Assembly (NCBI GenBank): GCA_028717505.1
Contig: JAQUNQ010000005.1
Span: 1-19,318 of the forward strand
Length of the DNA: 19,318 nt
Reading direction: 5' to 3'
From: Candidatus Peribacteraceae bacterium
GTDB taxonomy: Bacteria; Patescibacteriota; Gracilibacteria; Peribacterales; Peribacteraceae
Shown here piece after piece: positions 14,318 to 19,318 of this stretch; position 1 is the stretch's first letter; every line of letters starts with the position of its first letter. The position numbers were made by a program, and so were the translations under genes. The notes beneath the pieces are model-generated. The model saw nothing but the letters and a program-made list of their open reading frames with translations, ran no database searches and was not told where the DNA came from.

Positions 14318-15328
14318 TTATTGCATTTCCTGCACGAGCCGCTCGATGAGACGCGGGAGGGCATGCCCATCGACGACGCGCTGCCGGAGATCGCGGGCGA
14401 GCACGGCACGCTCGTCGGACGAGAGCGAGAGGATGCGCCGCGCATGGTCCGCCAAGGTGTCCGGCCTGGCAAGGCAAACCCTGGGAAGGATATCTTTAGC
14501 CGCTTCGCTCGTGGAGACTACGGGAGTCCCGCACGCCATCGCCTCCAGCACGACCTTGTCCAGTCCGCCGACGCACGCGTGGAGGACAAGACTCGCACGA
14601 CGCAGGAGCGCAGGAATGTGTTCCGGCTCCACCCACGAGACTTCCACCCGCCTGGCAATGCCGAGCTCGCGTGCCAGTTGATCGAGAGATGTCTTCTCCT
14701 CCTGATCGGCCGCCGTCACGGTCCCCCCCGCGATGCAGAGACGGCACACCTCGGGAAGCCCGGCGAATGCGCGGAGAATCACGTCGTAGCGCTTCGACCG
14801 CGTGATGCGTCCGACAGCTGCCACGAGAGCTTCCTCCCGGCGATCCGGAGCCGGAGTGAATACCGCCGTATTGATCCCGTGTCCGAGGACCACCTGCTTG
14901 TGATGGGAGTACGGAAGCCCCCGCGCCGTCGCGGAGAACACCTTGCGCACGCAGAGGAGTGCGAGAGAGAGGCGCGAGCTTCCGCGACGGATCTCGTACC
15001 AGAGGAAGACGGGCTTGCGGAGGAGAAACCAGAGCGGCCAGCCGAGGAGCACCCAGATGGGTGTCATATGGACGAGCACGCAGTCATACGAATCGCGGAG
15101 ACGGAAGAGAAGCCGCCAGAATTGAAGGATCTGCGAGAGCCGCGACCGACCCTGTTCCTTGCCGAGCGAGAGGACCTGCACGTTCTGCGGCAGCGAATAA
15201 TCTCCGGTTGCCTGTGCGACGATCGTCAACTGATCGACATGTTTCGCGAACTCCTCCATCCAGCGATGGAAGAACCCGAGGATGTAATCGTTGCGGTCGG
15301 CCTTCTGAGTGACGAGGAGAAGTTTCAT
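14318..15328 (-). CDS. Glycosyltransferase, GT4-like
   Basis: 336 residues. The ATG overlaps the upstream stop by ATGA, giving coupled translation. The N-terminal half (MKLLLVTQKADRNDYILGFF, WPLWFLLRKPVFLWYEIRR) is short, with a hydrophobic stretch around 95-120 that could dip into the membrane. The donor half begins at VAAVGRITRSKRYDVILRAF, contains LCIAGG, and has LHACVGGLDKVVLEAMACG followed by GTPVVST, the usual GT4 donor pocket (E of VLEA). Specificity is unknown. Third in the run of coupled GT4 genes; order in the run does not by itself define the order of sugar addition. Confidence 0.9.
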   Translation of the reverse strand: MKLLLVTQKADRNDYILGFFHRWMEEFAKHVDQLTIVAQATGDYSLPQNVQVLSLGKEQGRSRLSQILQFWRLLFRLRDSYDCVLVHMTPIWVLLGWPLWFLLRKPVFLWYEIRRGSSRLSLALLCVRKVFSATARGLPYSHHKQVVLGHGINTAVFTPAPDRREEALVAAVGRITRSKRYDVILRAFAGLPEVCRLCIAGGTVTAADQEEKTSLDQLARELGIARRVEVSWVEPEHIPALLRRASLVLHACVGGLDKVVLEAMACGTPVVSTSEAAKDILPRVCLARPDTLADHARRILSLSSDERAVLARDLRQRVVDGHALPRLIERLVQEMQ

Positions 15329-16461
15329 GAGTGGCGGGCGATCGACTGGAGGAAGTCGGCGTACTGCCGGATGAGCCGCACACGGTCGAAGCGGTCGAGG
15401 ACTTTCCGCGCCTCCGCGCCGAGGCGGTTGCGCAGCGCCTCATCTTGGAGGAGCCGTGTGATCTTCCGGCGGAGATCCCCCTTGCTCCCGTCCGTGAAAA
15501 CGCCGTTCACCCCGTCCTCGATGATCTCCGGCATGATACCGACGGGCGTGGCCACCACCGGCATGCCGCATCCCATGGCCTCGAGCGCGCTCCGCGGGCC
15601 GCCTTCGCTCGACGAGTTCATCACGAAGATCCGCGCGGTCTGCACGGCGGCGATCACCGCTTCCGCCGAGGGCATCCAACCAAGGAACGTAGCACGTTCC
15701 TGCATGCTGAGCTTCCGCGCGAGCGCCTCGCACCGCGCGCGCTCGGGCCCGTCGCCCACGACGAGGAGGCGTATCTCGGGCATGTCCGCGATCGCTTCGA
15801 TGAGGAGGGCCAACTGCTTGTTGGGAACGAGCCGGCCGCAGAAGGACACGTCATAGGAGATGGGCGGCCGCACATCCTTCGCGAGGAGTTCGCGATCAAG
15901 GTAGAAGGAAGAGACGATTTGCACTTTCTCCGCAGGGATTCCCCATGAACAGAGGAGGTCACGCATGGCCGTATTGACGACGCGCACGGCGGCAGCCGCC
16001 CGCGCGTGGCGGGGGAGCACCCAGCGGGAGAGCCAGCGGCCGAGACGTTCGGCGAAGGAGGCGGGCGCCGGGATGCCGACCACATGGTGCACTTCGAGAA
16101 CGAAGGGAATACCCGTGGCGCGGTGGAGCCGAAGCGCTCCTCTACCGTTGTAGAACGGGGGATACTCGTGGACCGTCATCACGTCATGGTGATGTTCCCG
16201 GAAGAGGGTTTTCCCCTGCTTCACGATCCAATGCGACTGATACCAGAGTCCGAGGGGACAGGGATGAAAGTGCACCTCTCCTCCGCCCGCGATGGCAGCG
16301 GGATGATGGTGGTTATTGCCGTTCGTCACGACATCCGTTGCGCGCGGACAGAGGATGTCGATGCGATCGAAGTGCTTCCGGAGCTCCTGCAGCGTGTACC
16401 AGAAAGCCCCCCGCTTGCCCTGCAAGATAGAACGATCGCCGGAGACCATGAGGAGCTTCAT
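15325..16461 (-). CDS. Glycosyltransferase, GT4-like
   Basis: 378 residues from the ATG at 16461 (MKLLMVSGDRSIL), which shares ATGA with the stop of the upstream gene; an in-frame start 15 codons earlier would overlap that gene further. GT-B fold: acceptor half with LCPRATDVVTNG and a His-rich patch (GNNHHHPAA near residue 50), the latter probably a loop. The donor half has FCGRLVPNKQLALLIEAI, LLVVGDGPERARC, FLGWMPSAEAV and the canonical SSSEGGPRSALEAMGCGMPV with TPVGIMPEIIEDGVNG. This is the most typical GT4 member of the locus. Donor and acceptor unknown; acts on the cytoplasmic face. Confidence 0.93.
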   Translation of the reverse strand: MKLLMVSGDRSILQGKRGAFWYTLQELRKHFDRIDILCPRATDVVTNGNNHHHPAAIAGGGEVHFHPCPLGLWYQSHWIVKQGKTLFREHHHDVMTVHEYPPFYNGRGALRLHRATGIPFVLEVHHVVGIPAPASFAERLGRWLSRWVLPRHARAAAAVRVVNTAMRDLLCSWGIPAEKVQIVSSFYLDRELLAKDVRPPISYDVSFCGRLVPNKQLALLIEAIADMPEIRLLVVGDGPERARCEALARKLSMQERATFLGWMPSAEAVIAAVQTARIFVMNSSSEGGPRSALEAMGCGMPVVATPVGIMPEIIEDGVNGVFTDGSKGDLRRKITRLLQDEALRNRLGAEARKVLDRFDRVRLIRQYADFLQSIARHS

Positions 16462-17528
16462 AGGTGCGCGAAGAGGGAAAGATGCTCCCGGCTGATATCC
16501 GCCCAACCGCGAACAGGAAGGACGGAAGCCGCAGCTTGCGCGACGGCATCGTACTCCGCCTGCACCCGCCGGACCGCCTCCGTGATCCGCTCCGGCGTCG
16601 AGAGATCCGCGAGGACCATGCCCCGCGTGAGCGTCTCGCTCAGGCCCGTCGCGCGGGTGAGGAGCACGGGGAGTCCCGCGGCGCGCGCCTCGAGGGCGAC
16701 ATGCGGACTGAGTTCGGTGATCGAGGGAAGGATGAGGAGATCCTGCTCCGCGAACACGCGCGCTTTCTCGGCGCCGCTCACCGGAGGGAGGAACGTCACA
16801 GAACCCGCGGCGAGACGCCGGAGTTTTGCCTCCATCGGCCCCGATCCGACCAGCGTGAGTTGAACTTCCGGAAGACCTTCGTGTGCCTTCAGCAGCGCCG
16901 GAAGATTCTTGAACCCCACGAACCGGCCCATGAAGAGGAGACGCAGCGGCTCATGTCTGTGATGTAATACGGGAGACCCCGCGGGCACCGCATTCTCGAT
17001 CACCGAATGGGGAGGGAGCGCATACTGCTCCTCGTACATCTCCTCCTCGAAGCGCGTGGAGAAGACGATGTGATCGAAGCTGCGGAGGATCTTCTGCACG
17101 AAGAATCTGGACCACGGCCTGCCCGCATACCAATCCTTCAGCCCCCGCATCCCGCCGCGATCTGTGTAGCGCTCCCAGAAGAAATCCCCGCCGAGACGCA
17201 GGACTTTCTTCGGTTTCTTCGCGTCCGAGAACATCACCGGCACGCCGCAGCTCATGGAGGAGAAGGCTTCCACGATGTCCGCATCCTTCGCCACATCGTT
17301 CAGAACACTCCCGTACCTGCACCACCGCGCCGGCGGTCCGCCCCTCCTTGAGACGAAGGAAACTTTCCACTTTCCACTTTCCACTGCGTCGCTTCGATCG
17401 GCGCCGTATGCCACCACCACTACCTCATGCCCCGCATCAACGAACTCTCGTGCCAACGCTTCCACGTAGGTAGCCGGTCCCCCGATCTCCGGAGGGTAGA
17501 TGCCCGTGGCCAAAACGATCTTCACCAC
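16458..17528 (-). CDS. Glycosyltransferase, GT4-like
   Basis: 356 residues from the first of two adjacent GTG codons (17528); the second GTG (17525) has TAGGAT exactly 6 nt upstream and may be the real start. The acceptor half carries the GT4 glycine loop IYPPEIGGPATYVEALA (residues 10-26). The donor half has LLFMGRFVGFKNLPALLKA, LVGSGPMEAKLRRLA, FLPPVSGAEKARVF and LPSITELSPHVALEARAAGL. A short tandem repeat of TTTCCAC falls in codons 49-55. It lies 31 bp after the rfbB stop and begins the coupled run of glycosyltransferases, so it may be transcribed with rfbB or from its own promoter. Confidence 0.92.
   Translation of the reverse strand: MVKIVLATGIYPPEIGGPATYVEALAREFVDAGHEVVVVAYGADRSDAVESGKWKVSFVSRRGGPPARWCRYGSVLNDVAKDADIVEAFSSMSCGVPVMFSDAKKPKKVLRLGGDFFWERYTDRGGMRGLKDWYAGRPWSRFFVQKILRSFDHIVFSTRFEEEMYEEQYALPPHSVIENAVPAGSPVLHHRHEPLRLLFMGRFVGFKNLPALLKAHEGLPEVQLTLVGSGPMEAKLRRLAAGSVTFLPPVSGAEKARVFAEQDLLILPSITELSPHVALEARAAGLPVLLTRATGLSETLTRGMVLADLSTPERITEAVRRVQAEYDAVAQAAASVLPVRGWADISREHLSLFAHL
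17364..17384. repeat. Three tandem heptamers within the GT4 coding region
   Basis: TTTCCAC occurs three times in a row (17364-17370, 17371-17377, 17378-17384), encoding residues 49-55 of the GT4 protein. Gain or loss of one unit would shift the reading frame early in the protein. Confidence 0.75.
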
Positions 17529-17559
17529 CTCATCCTAGCGAAAAAAAGCCTCAAAAGCC

Positions 17560-18528
17560 TCAGGAGACGAACTTTTTCCGGTACCAATCGACTGTCCGTC
17601 GCACCCCCTCCTCCCAGGAAACCTTCGGCGCCCACCCGAGTTTGCGCGTGTTTGCGGAATCGAGCGCATAGCGCCAGTCGTGACCGGGGCGGTCCTTCAC
17701 GAAGGAGATGAGCTTCTCGGGTTTCTGGAGCAGCGCGAGGATGGCCTTGGCCACGGTGATGTTCTGCTGCTCATGACCGGCGGAAATGTTGAAGATGTGG
17801 CCGCTCCCGATCTGCGGGTCGCGGAAGGCCCAGTCCGTGTGCAGGATGACCTCCACTGCATCGGTGTGATCCGTGACATAGAGCCAGTCGCGCTTGTTCT
17901 TCCCTTCCGCATACACGGGAATGGGCTCGTCCCGGAGCGCATGCCGGATGACCGTGGGAATGAACTTCTCCTCCGCCTGATGCGGCCCGTAGTTATTCGT
18001 GCACCGCGTGACGCAGGCAGGAATCCCATACGTGCGCATGGCAGCCATCACGAGCATCTCCGCGGCTGCCTTGCTTGCGGCGTACGGCGAGCTGGGACGG
18101 AGGACGTGCTCCGCGGTGCGTGGCGGATCATCATCACTGAGATCCCCGTAGACTTCATCCGTGGAGATGTGGAGGAGACGCACGCCCGCATGCGCCCGGC
18201 AGACCTCGATGAGACTCTGCACGCCGAGGATGTTGGTCCGCAGGAACGGCGCGGCATCGCGGATGCTGTTGTCCACGTGCGACTCCGCAGCGAAATTCAC
18301 GATGGTATCGAGTTTGTGCTTCTCGAAGAGCTGCGCCACGAGCGGCTGATCCGCGATATCGCCCTCCACGAACGTGATCCGGTCCAGAACGGGATCGAGG
18401 AAGTGCTTGTCTGCGGCGTAGGTGAGCTTGTCGAGCACGACGACCGCATCCTCGGGATACTGGCCGACATGCCGCAGCACGAAGTGCGACCCGATGAAGC
18501 CGGCGGCACCGGTGACCAGTAAACGCAT
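17560..18528 (-). CDS. rfbB: dTDP-glucose 4,6-dehydratase
   Basis: 322 residues, near the usual length. It converts dTDP-glucose to dTDP-4-keto-6-deoxyglucose with bound NAD, the second step of dTDP-rhamnose and related deoxysugar pathways. Seen in order: NAD-binding GAAGFIGSHF (7-16); KLTYAAD; NFAAESHVDNSI (78-89); the catalytic STDEVYG (122-128) with Asp124 and Glu125; the SDR pair Tyr149 and Lys153 in SPYAASKAAAEM; CTNNYGPHQ; and RDWLYVTDHTDAV. The TDE triad distinguishes it from UDP-glucose epimerases. It is divergent from rfbA across 183 bp and upstream of the GT4 run. TACCAT lies 6 nt before the ATG. No rfbC or rfbD is in the window. Confidence 0.95.
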   Translation of the reverse strand: MRLLVTGAAGFIGSHFVLRHVGQYPEDAVVVLDKLTYAADKHFLDPVLDRITFVEGDIADQPLVAQLFEKHKLDTIVNFAAESHVDNSIRDAAPFLRTNILGVQSLIEVCRAHAGVRLLHISTDEVYGDLSDDDPPRTAEHVLRPSSPYAASKAAAEMLVMAAMRTYGIPACVTRCTNNYGPHQAEEKFIPTVIRHALRDEPIPVYAEGKNKRDWLYVTDHTDAVEVILHTDWAFRDPQIGSGHIFNISAGHEQQNITVAKAILALLQKPEKLISFVKDRPGHDWRYALDSANTRKLGWAPKVSWEEGVRRTVDWYRKKFVS

Positions 18529-18534
18529 GGAGGT

Positions 18535-18540
18535 ATGGTA
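18535..18540 (-). promoter_or_regulatory. Candidate -10 element of rfbB
   Basis: On the minus strand TACCAT is followed by ACCTCC (6 nt) and then the rfbB ATG. This spacing is the same as at the GT4 start (8230) and the M50 peptidase start. No good -35 is seen. Confidence 0.4.
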
Positions 18541-18574
18541 GCAGATGGGCTCCCCTGCACCGTCCGAAACAGAA

Positions 18575-18669
18575 GATTTCAGGGCAACAGGGCTTCAGGA
18601 ATACAGGAAGAGTATCAGGGTAAAAAGATATCAGGAGATCACTCCCTGGAGTCCTGAAATCCTGAATTC
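18575..18669. repeat. Degenerate CAGG-rich repeats in the rfbA-rfbB gap
   Basis: Short units ending in CAGG occur in succession: TTTCAGGG (18577), CTTCAGGA (18593), ATACAGGA (18601), GTATCAGGG (18612) and ATATCAGGA (18628). They are followed by inverted units, GTCCTGAAAT and CCTGAATTC (18651-18669). GATTTCAGG (18575-18583) and CCTGAAATC (18653-18661) are a perfect 9-bp inverted pair. There is no regular unit length. The origin is unknown; it may be a decayed mobile repeat or binding sites. Confidence 0.55.
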
Positions 18670-18677
18670 TTCGCTCC

Positions 18678-18692
18678 CTGTTCCGGGAACAG
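18678..18692. promoter_or_regulatory. Perfect dyad upstream of rfbA, candidate operator
   Basis: CTGTTCC and GGAACAG flank a single G, giving a 7-bp perfect dyad that ends two bases before the candidate -10 (TACTAT). A site here would overlap the core promoter and suits a repressor. The regulator is unknown. Confidence 0.45.
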
Positions 18693-18694
18693 TG

Positions 18695-18700
18695 TACTAT
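18695..18700 (+). promoter_or_regulatory. Candidate -10 element of rfbA
   Basis: TACTAT matches the sigma-70 -10 consensus at five of six positions and lies 11 nt before the ATG, so the leader would be only a few bases. No clear -35 is present at 16-18 nt. The dyad at 18678-18692 abuts it. Confidence 0.45.
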
Positions 18701-18711
18701 CCCCCCGTTCC

Positions 18712-19318
18712 ATGAAAGGTGTTCTCATCTGCGGCGGCACAGGGTCGAGGCTCAAGCCTCTCACGGATATCACGAACAAGAGCCTGCTGCCGGTCTACGA
18801 CAAGCCGCTCATCGAGTACCCCCTCGGGACGCTGCGCTCCGCGGCCATCACGGACATCATCCTCGTGACGGGGCCCGAGCACATGGACCAGATAGCCAAT
18901 TATCTCGGTGATGGCGGGCGCTTCGGGTGCCGGTTCTCCTTCGTGGTGCAGAAGGAGCCACGGGGCATCGCGCAGGCACTGGGGCTCGCGGAGTCATTCG
19001 CGGACGGGGAGCCTGTATGTGCCATCCTCGGCGACAACGTCTTCTTCGACGACCTCTCTCCCGCCATCAGGGCTTTCCGGAAGGGGGGACATGTCTTCCT
19101 CAAGGAAGTCCACGACCCCAAGCGCTTCGGCGTGGCGGAAGTGAAGGGTGACCGCGTGATCTCCATCGAAGAAAAGCCGACCAAACCAAAAAGCCCGCTC
19201 GCACAGACGGGATGCTATCTCTTCGATAACCGTTGTTTTGAGATCATTAAAAAGATAAGACCCTCTGCGCGCGGGGAGCTGGAGATCACCGATGTGACAC
19301 GACACTACTTGGAACAGG
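18712..19318 (+). CDS. rfbA: Glucose-1-phosphate thymidylyltransferase (partial, 5' part)
   Basis: The first 202 codons are present; the gene continues past the right edge. It makes dTDP-glucose from glucose-1-phosphate and dTTP, feeding rfbB. The nucleotidyltransferase loop is CGGTGSRLKPLT (residues 7-18), with Cys in place of the usual Ala before GG, followed by NKSLLPVYDKPLIEYPL (22-38). ILGDNVFFDD carries the metal-binding Asp. GVAEVKGDRVISIEEKPTKP and ARGELEITDV complete the sugar-nucleotide pocket. A long-form RfbA (about 290 residues) and a shorter archaeal-type dTDP-glucose synthase (with or without extension) both start like this, so the subfamily cannot be fixed until the end is seen. 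Confidence 0.92.
   Translation, partial: MKGVLICGGTGSRLKPLTDITNKSLLPVYDKPLIEYPLGTLRSAAITDIILVTGPEHMDQIANYLGDGGRFGCRFSFVVQKEPRGIAQALGLAESFADGEPVCAILGDNVFFDDLSPAIRAFRKGGHVFLKEVHDPKRFGVAEVKGDRVISIEEKPTKPKSPLAQTGCYLFDNRCFEIIKKIRPSARGELEITDVTRHYLEQ

Noticed and set aside
14306..15856. Long plus-strand reading frame (516 codons)
   Set aside because: It lies opposite two clear GT4 genes with conserved motifs and has no domain; the long frame is a by-product of high GC and codon bias.
18529..18711. CRISPR-like repeats
   Set aside because: The CAGG units are short and irregular, with no constant repeat or spacer length.
1..19318. tRNA genes, transposases and integrases
   Set aside because: I looked at the gaps and gene products and found no cloverleaf-like sequence or mobile-element protein; a covariance-model scan would be needed to exclude small RNAs.

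Overview
The window is GC-rich bacterial DNA that looks like a member of the Patescibacteria/Candidate Phyla Radiation (CPR). I base this on the tandem Cys-rich proteins, whose signature motifs I know mainly from CPR genomes; on a TrmB-type regulator; on a very short L28; on the tight packing with 1-4 bp gene overlaps; and on start codons with no recognisable Shine-Dalgarno sequence. TGA is used as a normal stop (for example in the TGATG and ATGA junctions), so the Gracilibacteria/Absconditabacteria recoding of TGA to Gly does not apply. The phylum assignment is an inference.

Region 1 (1-3664, minus strand) holds three consecutive paralogous Cys-rich, zinc-ribbon-like proteins of unknown function. 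The last runs off the left edge. Both junctions are the same one-base TGATG stop/start overlap. The proteins have matching N- and C-terminal modules and a second, internal duplicated module. This is the least understood part of the window.

Region 2 (3665-6071) starts with an AT-rich leader and a double palindromic repeat. Four plus-strand genes follow: a TrmB-like regulator, a small GGQ-motif ribosome-rescue release factor, a lipoprotein and a small Cys-containing protein. Region 3 (6090-7052) holds rpmB (L28) on the minus strand and, divergently, a site-2-protease-like M50 membrane metallopeptidase.

Region 4 (7049-19318) is a surface-polysaccharide/glycoconjugate locus. It encodes four GT4-type glycosyltransferases, one further GT-B enzyme, an exostosin-like (GT47) enzyme, a SAM methyltransferase, a GT-A-like enzyme with a DDD motif, a GT2 polyprenyl-phosphate-sugar synthase type, and a multi-spanning GT-C enzyme. 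dTDP-glucose 4,6-dehydratase (rfbB) and the 5' part of glucose-1-phosphate thymidylyltransferase (rfbA) lie at the right end. Genes from 17528 down to 12187 form one minus-strand run with ATGA overlaps or short gaps. The dTDP-sugar genes should supply activated deoxysugars. The cytoplasmic glycosyltransferases should build the glycan. The GT2/GT-C pair should carry a lipid-linked sugar across the membrane and transfer it outside.

The most useful cross-cutting observation is that several starts have a TANNNT-like hexamer 6-7 nt upstream, which is the geometry of leaderless transcripts. I see no tRNA, rRNA, CRISPR array, transposase or integrase. No gene-free stretch exceeds 300 bases; the largest gaps are 3665-3915 and 18529-18711, and both are described below.
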